Shown: positions 16,509 to 25,744 of the stretch, piece by piece | Layout of the letters: each line of letters opens with the position of its first letter | Position numbering within the stretch: position 1 is the stretch's first letter | Source: Pseudomonas sp. RIT-PI-AD | GTDB lineage: Bacteria > Pseudomonadota > Gammaproteobacteria > Pseudomonadales > Pseudomonadaceae | Length of the DNA: 64,000 nt | Direction of reading: 5' to 3' | Assembly: GCF_025642785.1 (NCBI RefSeq) | Contig: NZ_JANZKU010000005.1 | Span: 62,001-126,000 of the forward strand | Program-made: the position numbers and the translations under genes | Notes under the pieces: generated by a model | The model's database searches: none | Told to the model about the DNA's origin: nothing | Seen by the model: the letters and a program-made list of their open reading frames with translations, nothing else

Positions 16509-19322
16509 ATGACTGTCAACGATGAAATCCGGTCGCGAAGCTCCGGCTTCGTCAGTCCCGCCGCCCCCGCCTGGTTCATCGCGGCAGTGGCCCTGGCCGG
16601 CGGCATGCTGCTCACCACGGCGATCACCGTAGGCACTCGGCATTTCTACCAGGAGCAGGTGCGCCAACGCTTCCTGTGGGCGGCCAGCGAGCGCGCCAAC
16701 GTGCTTCAGCAGCGTTTCGACGAGCACGTCAAGGATCTCGATGGCTTGCGCCGTTTCCTCGCCAAGCCCGGTTACCTGCACCACGCGGAATTTTCCCGCT
16801 ATGTGGCGCCATTGCTGGACAGCTCCCTCGCCTATTCCTGGATTCCGCGCGTCGCCGCCGGCGAGCGCGCCGCGTTCGAGGCCGCCGCGCGGCGCGAAGG
16901 CATCGCGGGCTATCTGATCCGCGACCTGGACGAACGCGGGCAATTGCACCCGGCCGCCGAGCGCGCGGAGTATTTCCCGGTGTTGTTCGTCGCCGCCAGC
17001 AGCATCAACAAGGCGCCGATCGGCCTGGACCTGATGTCCCAGCCCACTCGCCGGGAAACCCTGGCGCGGGCCCGCGCCAGCGGGCAAATGGCGGTGTCCG
17101 AGCCGCTGCACTTTCCCGGCGTGCCCGAGGCGGATGCCACCGGCCTCTCGCTGCTGGCGCCGATCTTCGACATCGAGGCGTCCACGAACGACAGCGTCGC
17201 CTCGCCCATCGGTTTCGTCAGCGCGGTGTTCAGCCTGCGGCGCTTGATGAGCGAGGGCTCCAGCCCGGAAAGCGACGCCAATCTTTACCTGGTGCTGAGC
17301 CGCGCCGAGGACGATCCCCTGGCGGCGCGGCTGCCCGATGCGCCGCTGTACCGTTCGCCTGGGCAGCCGGCGGCGTCCACCCTGCACGTACGCAAGAGCC
17401 TGGCGATCGCCGATCGTCGCTTCCGCCTGGATATCCACCCTACCGAAGCCTTCCTGGTCGGCAACCGGACGCCCGAGCCCTGGCTGGCCATGGCCGCCGG
17501 CACGGCGCTCAGTGTGCTGCTCAGCACCCTGCTCTATACCCTCGCCAGCCAGCGTCGCCGCGCCTTCCTGCTGGTCGACGAGAGCACCGCGGAACTGCGC
17601 CAGCGCGAGCGCGAATTGCAGGAGAGCGAGCGGCGCTGGCAGTTCGCCCTGGAAGGCGCGGGCGATGGCGTCTGGGACTGGAACCTCGAGACCGGCGAGA
17701 TCTATCACTCGGCGGCCTGGCGGAACATCCTCGGTTATTCCAGGGAGAAGCCGGCGATGACGCTGGCGGAATGGCGCAGCCGCCTGCACCCCCAGGACCT
17801 GGAGGGGTGCCTCGCCGACCTGCAGGCCCACCTGCGCGGCGAGACGCCGGACTACCGCCACGAGTACCGGGTGCGCCGCGAGGATGGCGGTTGGCTGTGG
17901 ATTCTCGAGCGCGGCAAGGTGCTGGAGCACGATAGCCAGGGGGCGCCGAAGCGGATGATCGGCACCCACGTCGACATCAGCCAACGCAAGGCCGCCGAAC
18001 TGGAGCTGGCGCGGGCCCACGGGCAGTTGAGCGGTATCCTCGACTCGGCCACCGAAATCGCCATCATCGCCGTCGACCCCAGCGGTCTGATCCTCACGTT
18101 CAACATCGGTGCCGAGCGCATGCTCGGCTACGCGGCCGCCGAACTGGTCGGCTCGGCCTCCATCGAATCGCTGCACCTGTGGCACGAAGTCCAGGCGCGT
18201 TCGCAGACGCTGGCGCGCGACCTCGGCCGGCCGGTGGTCGGGTTCGAGGCCCTGGTGGCGCGGGCCGTCGAACTCAACGAGCACGAGGCCGGCGAGTGGA
18301 CCTACGTGCGGCGCGACGGTAGCCACCTCACGGTCAACCTGATCGTTACCGCGATCCGCGACCCCTACGGCGTGCTGATCGGCTTCCTCTGCGTGGCCAT
18401 GGACGTCAGCGAAGAGAAGCGGATACGCGAGATTCTCCAGGGCCGCGACCGCCTGCTGGAGAAGCTCACCCTGTGGCTACCGGGCGCCATCTACCAGCTT
18501 TGCCGGGAACCCGACGGGCGCTGCCGTTTCCTCTATGCCAGCGCCGGCCTGCGGGATGTCTACGAGGTCAGTCCGGAAGAGGTGCGCGAGGACGCGGCGC
18601 CGGCGTTCGCCCGCATCCATCCCGAGGACCGCGAGCGCTTCCACGCCGCCCTGGAGCAATCGGCCCTGGAGCAGACCCTGTGGCGCGAGGATTACCGCGT
18701 GGTACTGCCCCGGCAGGGGTTGCGCTGGCTGCGCGGCCAGGCGGCGCCGGAACGCCAGGGCGACGGTTCGGTGCTCTGGCACGGTTATCTGGCCGATATC
18801 ACCGGGCTCAAGCAGGTCGAGCAGGAACTGCGCGCGCTGTCGATCACCGACCCGCTGACCGGCGTCTACAACCGGCGCTTCTTCAACGAGCGCCTGGAAA
18901 CCGAGATCGCCCGCGCCCATCGGCACGCCGGCGCGCTGTCGCTGGTGATGCTGGACATCGATCATTTCAAGCGGATCAACGACGAATTCGGCCACTCGGC
19001 CGGCGACCTGGTCCTGCGCACCCTCTGCCAGCGACTGGGCGAACGCCTGCGGCGGATCGACAGCCTGTGCCGGCTGGGCGGCGAGGAGTTCATCGTGCTC
19101 TGCCCGGATACCGACTCCGCCCAGGCACGCATACTCGCCGAAGCGCTGCGCCAGGCGATACGTCGCGAGCCGGTAGAGGGCGTCGGGCACATCAGCGCCA
19201 GCTTCGGCGTGGCCAGCTGGCGCGAAGGCGAGACCGCCGACGCATTGCTGCGCCGGGTGGATGCGGCGGTCTACGCGGCCAAGCAAGCCGGTCGCGATCG
19301 CGTGGCGCCGGAAACCGCCTGA
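16509..19322 (+). CDS. Membrane diguanylate cyclase: CHASE-PAS-PAS-PAS-GGDEF
   Basis: This 937-residue sensor is predicted to make cyclic di-GMP from two GTP. A membrane segment (about 18-40) leads to a periplasmic CHASE domain (about 60-300, with the SWIPRVAAGERAAFE core), and a second membrane segment (about 322-342) returns to the cytoplasm. Three PAS/PAC units follow: EGAGDGVWDWNLETGEIYHS, then SATEIAIIAVDPSGLILTFN, then a third at about 650-770. The GGDEF domain is at the C-terminus. The active-site motif is GGEEF (857-861) and the inhibitory I-site RxxD is intact (R848 to D851), so an active, product-inhibited cyclase is expected. It is downstream of rlmL; I do not recall a gene here in PAO1. 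The ligand of the CHASE domain is unknown. Confidence 0.93.
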   Translation: MTVNDEIRSRSSGFVSPAAPAWFIAAVALAGGMLLTTAITVGTRHFYQEQVRQRFLWAASERANVLQQRFDEHVKDLDGLRRFLAKPGYLHHAEFSRYVAPLLDSSLAYSWIPRVAAGERAAFEAAARREGIAGYLIRDLDERGQLHPAAERAEYFPVLFVAASSINKAPIGLDLMSQPTRRETLARARASGQMAVSEPLHFPGVPEADATGLSLLAPIFDIEASTNDSVASPIGFVSAVFSLRRLMSEGSSPESDANLYLVLSRAEDDPLAARLPDAPLYRSPGQPAASTLHVRKSLAIADRRFRLDIHPTEAFLVGNRTPEPWLAMAAGTALSVLLSTLLYTLASQRRRAFLLVDESTAELRQRERELQESERRWQFALEGAGDGVWDWNLETGEIYHSAAWRNILGYSREKPAMTLAEWRSRLHPQDLEGCLADLQAHLRGETPDYRHEYRVRREDGGWLWILERGKVLEHDSQGAPKRMIGTHVDISQRKAAELELARAHGQLSGILDSATEIAIIAVDPSGLILTFNIGAERMLGYAAAELVGSASIESLHLWHEVQARSQTLARDLGRPVVGFEALVARAVELNEHEAGEWTYVRRDGSHLTVNLIVTAIRDPYGVLIGFLCVAMDVSEEKRIREILQGRDRLLEKLTLWLPGAIYQLCREPDGRCRFLYASAGLRDVYEVSPEEVREDAAPAFARIHPEDRERFHAALEQSALEQTLWREDYRVVLPRQGLRWLRGQAAPERQGDGSVLWHGYLADITGLKQVEQELRALSITDPLTGVYNRRFFNERLETEIARAHRHAGALSLVMLDIDHFKRINDEFGHSAGDLVLRTLCQRLGERLRRIDSLCRLGGEEFIVLCPDTDSAQARILAEALRQAIRREPVEGVGHISASFGVASWREGETADALLRRVDAAVYAAKQAGRDRVAPETA

Positions 19323-19439
19323 GCGATCGTCCCGGCGCGGGATCGGACCGGCGAGGACGCACGGCGTGCGTGCTGCCGGTGGCGTTCCCCACCGGTTTTC
19401 AACACGCCTGGTCGAGCGCCGATGCTTTCCCCGCGGAAC

Positions 19440-20894
19440 TCAGCGATCGGCGCCGCTCTTCGGTTGCTTGTACAGCTCCAGCAGCACTTGATCGAGGATC
19501 GAGGACGCGCCCCAGGGACGCGGATCGTTGAGGATCGCCACCACCGCCCAGGTATGCCCGTTGGCGTCGCGGCTGAAGCCCGCCACGGCGCGGACCGTAT
19601 TCAGGGTGCCGGTCTTGATGTGCGCCTCGCCGGCCAGCGGCGTGCGCCGCAGGCGCTTGCGCATGGTGCCGTCCATCGCCACCAGGGGCAGCGAGGAGAT
19701 GAACTCGGCGGCGTAGGGGCTTTCCCAGGCGGCCTGCAGCAGGGTCGCCATTTCCCGGGCGCTGACCCGCTCCTGGCGGGACAGCCCGGAACCGTTCTCC
19801 ATCACCAGGTGCGGCGCGGTGATGCCCTTGCGCGCCAGCCAGGCGCGGATCACGCGCTGCGCGGCCTTGGAGTCGTCGGCATCGACCTCGGTGCGGAACT
19901 GGGCGCCGATGCTGAGGAACAGCTGCTGGGCCATGGTGTTGTTACTGTATTTGTTGATGTCGCGGATGATCTCCACCAGGTCCGGGGAAAAGGCCCGCGC
20001 CAGCAACTGGCCGTCCTTGGGCACGTCGCCCAGGCGATCCTTGCCGAGGATGCTGCCGCCCAGCTCCTTCCAGATCGCCCGCACCGCGCCGGCGGCGTAG
20101 CTGGGATGGTCGAGCAGCGACAGGTAGGACTGGGCGCTGCACCCTTCCACCATCTCGCCGGACGCGATCAGCGTGGTGCCGTCGAACTGGGTCACCGGGC
20201 TGTAGCGGATGTCCGGCCAGGCCGGGCACTTGCCGGACGGCTTGACCTTCACCTTGTTGTCGATGTGCAGCGTCTCGATCGGCGGGTCGAAGGCGATGTT
20301 GACCTTGCCGCCCTCGGCACGGGCGATGAAGCGCAACGCCTTGAGGTTGACCAGCAGCGAATCGGGCCCGACCAGGAAGGGCTTGTTCTCGTCGCCGCCG
20401 TCGTCGTTGAAGGACGGCAGTTGCGGCGGCACGAAGCGGCTACGGTCCAGCACCAGGTCGCCGGTCACCTTGAGCACGCCGTTGGCGCGCAGGTCGCGCA
20501 TCAACAGCCAGAGCTTTTCCATGTTCAGCTTGGGGTCGCCGCCGCCCTTGAGGTAGAGGTTGCCGTGCAGCACGCCGTCCTTGAGCGGACCGTCGCTGTA
20601 GAACTCGGTGCGCCACTGGTAGGTGGGGCCGAGGATTTCCAGGGCGGCGTAGGTGGTGATGAGCTTCATGGTGGAGGCCGGGTTCACCGACACGTCGGCG
20701 TTGGACAGGGTCTGGATGCCCGGGCCATTGAGCGGCAGCATCACCAGCGACAGGGAGTCGTTGCCGATCTTGTTGGTTTTCAGCGCCTGCTGGATCTTGG
20801 CCGGCAGGGTGGTGTTGATTGGCGCCGCGTGGAGCGGCAGGGCGACAGGCAGGAGCAGGCCGACGAGGGCCAGGGCACGTATGGATGTGAACAT
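19440..20894 (-). CDS. dacB: D-alanyl-D-alanine carboxypeptidase/endopeptidase (PBP4, class C)
   Basis: DacB is a periplasmic penicillin-binding protein that removes terminal D-Ala and cleaves peptide cross-links. The 484-residue precursor starts with a signal peptide (MFTSIRALALVGLLLPVALPLHA). The three active-site motifs are present: S74-x-x-K77 (STMK), SNN near residue 316 and KTG near 425. I use ATG 20894 because the signal peptide begins there; an upstream in-frame start would add a 39-residue segment before it. In P. aeruginosa, loss of DacB (PBP4) induces AmpC and gives beta-lactam resistance, and NagZ, encoded at 59687 in this window, acts in the same recycling pathway. It is divergent from yggL and convergent with the cyclase gene. 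Confidence 0.95.
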   Translation of the reverse strand: MFTSIRALALVGLLLPVALPLHAAPINTTLPAKIQQALKTNKIGNDSLSLVMLPLNGPGIQTLSNADVSVNPASTMKLITTYAALEILGPTYQWRTEFYSDGPLKDGVLHGNLYLKGGGDPKLNMEKLWLLMRDLRANGVLKVTGDLVLDRSRFVPPQLPSFNDDGGDENKPFLVGPDSLLVNLKALRFIARAEGGKVNIAFDPPIETLHIDNKVKVKPSGKCPAWPDIRYSPVTQFDGTTLIASGEMVEGCSAQSYLSLLDHPSYAAGAVRAIWKELGGSILGKDRLGDVPKDGQLLARAFSPDLVEIIRDINKYSNNTMAQQLFLSIGAQFRTEVDADDSKAAQRVIRAWLARKGITAPHLVMENGSGLSRQERVSAREMATLLQAAWESPYAAEFISSLPLVAMDGTMRKRLRRTPLAGEAHIKTGTLNTVRAVAGFSRDANGHTWAVVAILNDPRPWGASSILDQVLLELYKQPKSGADR

Positions 20895-21113
20895 CAGATG
20901 AAGACCCCTGGATGGGAGCGGGTGAAGAAGGAATAAGTGAAGGAGAACATGAAGATGACAGACATGCGGTTTCCACGTAGATGCGGGAAATTGCCGCGCA
21001 TTATGCCGCAAGGTGTGACGTACTGCGCTAATCGACGATGGAAGGCGAGAGATTTTCCTCCGTTCGCCGGGCGCGTTCGGGCGGCGGGACGGGCAGCGCG
21101 CGGCCTAACCTGT

Positions 21114-21119
21114 TAGAGT
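21114..21119 (+). promoter_or_regulatory. Candidate yggL -10 box
   Basis: TAGAGT in the context TGTTAGAGTGCCGCGCG lies 32 bases before the yggL ATG. The arrangement TTAGA(A/G)T followed by GCGCG is frequent in Pseudomonas housekeeping promoters. The -35 is not evident. Confidence 0.4.
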
Positions 21120-21150
21120 GCCGCGCGTTATCACTCGAGAGGACTTCTCC

Positions 21151-21489
21151 ATGGCCACCAACCGTTCCCGTCGCCTGCGCAAAAAACTCTGTGTAGACGA
21201 ATTCCAGGAGCTGGGTTTCGAACTGACCCTGACTTATCCGGAAAGCGCCGGCGAGGACGAGATCGACGCCTTCCTCGACCTGCTGACCCGGGAAGCCCTG
21301 ACTGCCAATGGCCTGGGCTACGTCGGCGGCGAAGACTACGGTTTCGTCTGCCTGGCCAAGCGCGGCTCGGTCAACGAAGAACAGCGCCAGCAGGTCGAGA
21401 CCTGGCTGAAAGGGCGCAAGGAACTGGCCGGTTTCACCGTCAGCCCGCTGATGGACGTCTGGTATCCGGAAAACTCGATCAACGCCTGA
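21151..21489 (+). CDS. yggL: YggL 50S ribosome-binding family protein (DUF469)
   Basis: This 112-residue protein matches the YggL/DUF469 family, which associates with the large ribosomal subunit. The pattern is a basic N-terminus (RSRRLRKKLCVDEFQELGF), then FELTLTYPESAGEDEIDAFLDLL, then VSPLMDVWYP near the end. ATG 21151 is chosen because GAGAGGA precedes it and the basic N-terminus begins there; the frame is open 11 codons upstream. It is a single-gene unit with its own strong terminator. It lies between dacB and the HD-GYP gene, as PA3046 follows dacB in PAO1. Confidence 0.92.
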   Translation: MATNRSRRLRKKLCVDEFQELGFELTLTYPESAGEDEIDAFLDLLTREALTANGLGYVGGEDYGFVCLAKRGSVNEEQRQQVETWLKGRKELAGFTVSPLMDVWYPENSINA

Positions 21490-21506
21490 GCGAAGACGAG
21501 TCCGCG

Positions 21507-21536
21507 AGGGGCGCCTGGTGCGCCCCTTTCGTTTTT
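21507..21536 (+). terminator. Rho-independent terminator of yggL
   Basis: Perfect 8-bp stem AGGGGCGC / GCGCCCCT with a CTGGT loop, followed by TTCGTTTTT. It lies between the convergent yggL and HD-GYP genes. Confidence 0.9.
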
Positions 21537-21548
21537 CCGGGGAAAGGC

Positions 21549-24497
21549 TCAGGCCAACCCGGCCGTGGCCCGTAGCGCGTCCCGCTCGGGGGCGTCGATT
21601 TGCCCGGCGGCGAGGAAGCGCCTGGCGTAGTCCAGGTAGACGCCGGAATCCAGGAACAGCCCGAACAGGTCGGGATCGATGTGCCCGTCGCGGCACATGA
21701 TCGCCATGATCCCCAGCGCTTCGGACAGCGGCTTGCCGCTCTTGTAGGGCCGATCCGCCGCGGTCAGGGCCTCGAAGATATCGGCGATCGCCATGATCCG
21801 CGCCGGCAGGCTCATGTCGTCGCGCTTCAGGCGCCTGGGGAAGCCGGTGCCGTCCATCCGCTCGTGATGCCCGCCGGCGATCTCGGCCACGTTGCGCAGG
21901 TGCGGCGGGAAAGGCAGCCGTTCGAGCATCAGGATAGTTTGCACCATGTGGTGGTTGACGATGTAGCGCTCCTCCGCGGTGAGGGTGCCGCGGCGTACCG
22001 AAAGGTTGTGCAGCTCGCCGCGATCGAACTTGAACGCCGGCGCGTCCAGTTGGAAGCCCCAGGGGTTGTCCGGTGCCAGGCATTCGCTGGGCGGACGCTC
22101 GATCTTCTGCTCCGCGCGGTCGGCGAGCAGCGCTTCCCACACCGGTAGGGCCGGGGGCGGCTGACGCTCGACGCGTTGGGCTTCTTCCCAGGACAGGCCG
22201 AGGCGATCGTCGAGGGTGCGCAGCCAGCGGCGTTCGGCGACTTCGCGCAAACGCCGCAGGTCGGCCTCGTCCATGTCCTCGCCGCCGAGGTTGCAGCGGG
22301 CGACGAAGGCGAAGTCGGCATCCAGTTCCGCCAGGGTGCGGTCGCGCCGCGCTGCCTCGGCGTCGCCGGCTGCGCCTTCGGCGAGGGCTTTCCAGTAGGC
22401 GATCCAGGCGTCGCGCTTGAGCACCTCGAAGCGGGTGCGGATCTCGTGGATGCGGTTGTACAGGGTTTCCAGCTTGGTCGCCTTGTCCACCACGTATTCC
22501 GGGGTGGTGACCTTGCCGCAGTCGTGCAGCCAGGCGGCGATGTGCAGCGTCTCCCACTCGTCCTCGCCGGGGTCGAAGGCGCGGAATGCCGGCTCCTGGC
22601 TGTCCGCGGCGGCGCGGGCCAGAGCCAGGGCGATTTCCGGCACCCGCTGGCAGTGCCCGCCGGTGTAAGGGCTCTTGGCGTCGATGGCACCGGCGATCAA
22701 TTGGATGAAGGCGTCCAGCAGGTGCTTCTGCTTCTCCAGCAGCCGCTGGCTGTCGATGCACAGCGCGGCGACCCCGGATACCGCTTCGACGAAGGCGATC
22801 CGCTCGGGACGGAGCAGCGTCGGGGCGTTGCCTTCGCCGCTGTCGCGATGCAGCAGCACCAGCACGCCTAGGGTGCTGCCCTGGCGGTTGTGCAGGCCGG
22901 TGCTGACCAGGTGGATGCGCGGGCTGCTCAGTTGCAACAGCAGGCTTTCGAAACCTTCGGCCTGGTCGTAGCCCAGGGACAACGCGACGCTGGCGCCGCC
23001 GCGCGCCGGTTGCGCCAGCCAGTGGGGCAGGCGCGGATCGCTCGGGTCGTAGCCGCCGAGGCCCTTGCCGCGCGGGTCGAACGTTTCGCCGTGGAGGATC
23101 AGTCCCTGGGGCTGTAGGTGGCCGCTCTCGCTGTCCACCAGGTAGATCAGGCCGCCGCTGGCCTCGCCGATCTCCACGGTTTCCCGCAGCACCCGTTGCA
23201 GCAAGGTATCGAAGCGGGTTTCCGCGGAGAGACTGGCGGTGATCTCGAGGAAGCTGGAAAGGGTTTCCTTCATGCGCGCCATGGACACCGCCAACTGGTC
23301 GATCTCCTTGATCGGCGAACGGCCCGCGGCCGGATGGGACAGGTCGAAGCGCCGGACAGCCTCCGCACTCGCCACCAACGCGTGCAGCGGGCGCACCAGA
23401 ATGCGCGAGAGCAGCCAGCCCAGGGGCACGCACAGCAGCAGGATGCCGAGGGTGAGCACCGCGCTTTGCCAGCGGATGCGCTGGGCTTCGCTGAGCAATT
23501 CATCCTCCGGCGCCAGGATGGTCAGGCGCAGCCCTTGCGGGCCGCCTTCGGCGATCCGGCTGGAGGACACCAGCCAACTTCGCTGCGCCAACTGCATCAC
23601 GGCCTGGCGATCCTCCACTTGGTCCTGGGCGAACAGCGCCGCCAGCGCGGGGCTGAGTTCGCTCACCTTCGGCAGGTGGGTGGGGCCTTCCTTGGCGATC
23701 AGGCGTTCGTCGTGGGGATAGGCCACGGCCTCGCCGCCGGGCGTGGACAGCACCACTTCGGTGGAAGGCGAGATGCGCTGCGCGGCGAGGGCGGCGGAGA
23801 GGTCGGCGAGGGTCAGGTCGGCCGCGATCACCGCGTCCACGCCGGCGCTGCGGGCGAGGGTGGTGCCCACTTCCTGGCTGGAAAAGAAGACGTAGGGCAT
23901 GGTGGCGATCTGCCCGCTGGCGCCCCGCGCGGCGTCGAACCAGCTACGGGTGCGCGGATCGTAGGTTTCGTCTGCGATGTCCCGGCGTTCCAGCGGGCCC
24001 AGGCCGGCATCGAAGAACAGCGAGGCGGCGCGGGTGACGCCAGTGCCGTCGCGCTCGAGGGTCCAGACCTGGTAGGCCGCCTTCGCAGGCGCGTCGAACA
24101 GGCGCTTCAGGGCCTCGCTGCGCAAGGACCGGACCATGAAGAAGTCGCCCGTCCGGTAGCCCAGGTAGAGCGAAGCCAGTTGGGGGTTGTCGCGCAGGAC
24201 CTGGGCGAAGGCCGGCAGCAGCTTCAGGCGTTGCGCGGTATCCGTTGCGCCTATGGCTCCGTCCAGAGCCAGTACGCCGAGGGCCTGGCGAACGGGCCTA
24301 TAGGTGTCGCGCAAGTCGCGCTCCACCGCGTGGCGGATGCGGGCGAAGAGCTGTTCGCTGCTGGACAGGATGATCTGGCTGGTTTGCCAGTAGTTGAACA
24401 GGCCGAGGATGACGCCGCTGAGGATCAACAGCAGCGTGAACAGAAGACCGATGTGGACGTGCAACGGGAAACGACGGTCAGGCTGCTGGGACGGCAT
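21549..24497 (-). CDS. Membrane sensor phosphodiesterase: dCache-HAMP-GAF-HD-GYP
   Basis: This 982-residue protein is predicted to hydrolyse cyclic di-GMP in response to an external signal. An N-terminal membrane segment (about 14-34) precedes a periplasmic double-Cache domain (about 40-345). A second membrane segment and a HAMP domain follow (about 355-425), then a GAF domain (about 440-590) and an HD-GYP domain. The metal-binding HD motif is HDCGK (about 657). The signature near 876 reads HHERMDGTGFP, that is GFP where the family name is GYP. About 215 residues separate these motifs where about 60 is usual, so a large Arg/Glu-rich insert interrupts the domain. The arrangement occurs in other cache-linked HD proteins. 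It occupies the place where I recall rocA2/rocS2 in PAO1. Confidence 0.9.
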   Translation of the reverse strand: MPSQQPDRRFPLHVHIGLLFTLLLILSGVILGLFNYWQTSQIILSSSEQLFARIRHAVERDLRDTYRPVRQALGVLALDGAIGATDTAQRLKLLPAFAQVLRDNPQLASLYLGYRTGDFFMVRSLRSEALKRLFDAPAKAAYQVWTLERDGTGVTRAASLFFDAGLGPLERRDIADETYDPRTRSWFDAARGASGQIATMPYVFFSSQEVGTTLARSAGVDAVIAADLTLADLSAALAAQRISPSTEVVLSTPGGEAVAYPHDERLIAKEGPTHLPKVSELSPALAALFAQDQVEDRQAVMQLAQRSWLVSSSRIAEGGPQGLRLTILAPEDELLSEAQRIRWQSAVLTLGILLLCVPLGWLLSRILVRPLHALVASAEAVRRFDLSHPAAGRSPIKEIDQLAVSMARMKETLSSFLEITASLSAETRFDTLLQRVLRETVEIGEASGGLIYLVDSESGHLQPQGLILHGETFDPRGKGLGGYDPSDPRLPHWLAQPARGGASVALSLGYDQAEGFESLLLQLSSPRIHLVSTGLHNRQGSTLGVLVLLHRDSGEGNAPTLLRPERIAFVEAVSGVAALCIDSQRLLEKQKHLLDAFIQLIAGAIDAKSPYTGGHCQRVPEIALALARAAADSQEPAFRAFDPGEDEWETLHIAAWLHDCGKVTTPEYVVDKATKLETLYNRIHEIRTRFEVLKRDAWIAYWKALAEGAAGDAEAARRDRTLAELDADFAFVARCNLGGEDMDEADLRRLREVAERRWLRTLDDRLGLSWEEAQRVERQPPPALPVWEALLADRAEQKIERPPSECLAPDNPWGFQLDAPAFKFDRGELHNLSVRRGTLTAEERYIVNHHMVQTILMLERLPFPPHLRNVAEIAGGHHERMDGTGFPRRLKRDDMSLPARIMAIADIFEALTAADRPYKSGKPLSEALGIMAIMCRDGHIDPDLFGLFLDSGVYLDYARRFLAAGQIDAPERDALRATAGLA

Positions 24498-24597
24498 GCG
24501 AGGCTCCGGATATCCATCGCGGCGGTCCCAGCAGCATAGAAGACGCAGCGGCAGGCGCAGGCCGACGGACCCGCCGGTTCCTGTCGGGCGGCGGCGC

Positions 24598-25716
24598 TCA
24601 GTCGGCGCGGGGCGTTTCGGGCGGCGGAGGCTCTGCGAGCGGCTCGGCTTCGTCGGCCGGAAGGGGCGCCCGGGCCGCCGCGCGCGACCGTCGGGCCCAA
24701 CGCTTGCGGGCCTGGTGAGCCAGGGTGGAGACCATCAGCGCCAGCACGGCGCCGAGCAGCGTGTTGTACAGGCGTACCTCGGGCAAGTGCCAGTCGCGCG
24801 CCAGGCTCTCGGCCAGCAACACGAAGCAGACCGTGGTCTGCAGCACGAACAGGCCGTAGTGCTGGGCGATGAAGGCGCGGCTGAGCACGATCAGCGGCAG
24901 CATGCAGGCGACCATCCAGCCGGGGGTTTCCAACCAGTGGCCGAACAGGATCAGGATCACTGCGCCCAGCAGGCTCCCCAGGCAGCGGTGCACGGCGCGC
25001 TCCAGGCTGCTGTTGAGTTCCATCTGGATGGTGGTGACCACCGTCAGGGTCAGCCAGTACCCGCGCGGCATGCCGCTGAGGTTGACCGCCAGGCCGGCCA
25101 GGGCGGTGGCGAGGGTGCAGGCCAGCGCATGGATCAGCCAGAGATGGCGGGGCAGGCGCTTGGCGTGCCGGCGCAGCACCCGGATCAGCCCACGCAGGCG
25201 TGGCAGGTGCGGCCACATGCGCAGGCCGTGCAGGCCGCGCAGGGCGAAGGCCAGCAGCATCACCCAGAGTCCGCCGATGGCGAACAACGCGCCGATCGCC
25301 AGGCCGTTGGGCAAGGCACCGATGCCGGCCTGGCCTTGCCCCAGGCAGACACATACCGCCAGGCCGACGCCCAGCTTGCCCAGCTCGCTGCCGAAGCGTT
25401 GCAGCCAGGCCAGCAGGAAACCGTAGGCGGCGAAGATCAGCAGGCTCAGCAGGGCATGGCTGGCGGCCCAGAACCCCAGGCCGGTGCTGCACGCGCCGAG
25501 GGCGGTGAGCAGCAGCATGCGCAACATGCCGAAGCGGTGCAGGGGGTTGGTCAGGGCCGCCTGGAAGGCACCGGTGGCCGCCCATATGAAACCGATATGG
25601 GCACTGAACAGACCCAGCAGCAGCGGCCCGCCGCAGCCGATCCCGGCGATCAGCGCCGGTCCCCAGGCGGGTGGTCCGGCGTGCCAGTGCAGCCATTGTT
25701 TGAGCAGCTTGCGCAT
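24598..25716 (-). CDS. FUSC-family inner-membrane protein
   Basis: This 372-residue membrane protein has two sets of hydrophobic helices (about residues 15-165 and 200-320) separated by a basic loop (HLPRLRGLIRVLRRHAKRLPRH). The second half contains the FUSC signature: MPRGYWLTLTVVTTIQ...ERAVHRCLGSLLGAV. FUSC proteins (fusaric-acid-resistance-like, YccS/AaeB relatives) are putative exporters of aromatic acids; the substrate here is unknown. ATG 25716 has TTGGGA before it; a TTG four codons upstream is less likely. It lies 28 bp after the dgt stop, so it is probably co-transcribed with dgt. The C-terminus is a Pro/Glu-rich tail. Confidence 0.87.
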   Translation of the reverse strand: MRKLLKQWLHWHAGPPAWGPALIAGIGCGGPLLLGLFSAHIGFIWAATGAFQAALTNPLHRFGMLRMLLLTALGACSTGLGFWAASHALLSLLIFAAYGFLLAWLQRFGSELGKLGVGLAVCVCLGQGQAGIGALPNGLAIGALFAIGGLWVMLLAFALRGLHGLRMWPHLPRLRGLIRVLRRHAKRLPRHLWLIHALACTLATALAGLAVNLSGMPRGYWLTLTVVTTIQMELNSSLERAVHRCLGSLLGAVILILFGHWLETPGWMVACMLPLIVLSRAFIAQHYGLFVLQTTVCFVLLAESLARDWHLPEVRLYNTLLGAVLALMVSTLAHQARKRWARRSRAAARAPLPADEAEPLAEPPPPETPRAD

Positions 25717-25744
25717 CGAATATCCCAAGAAGTGACCGGCGACT

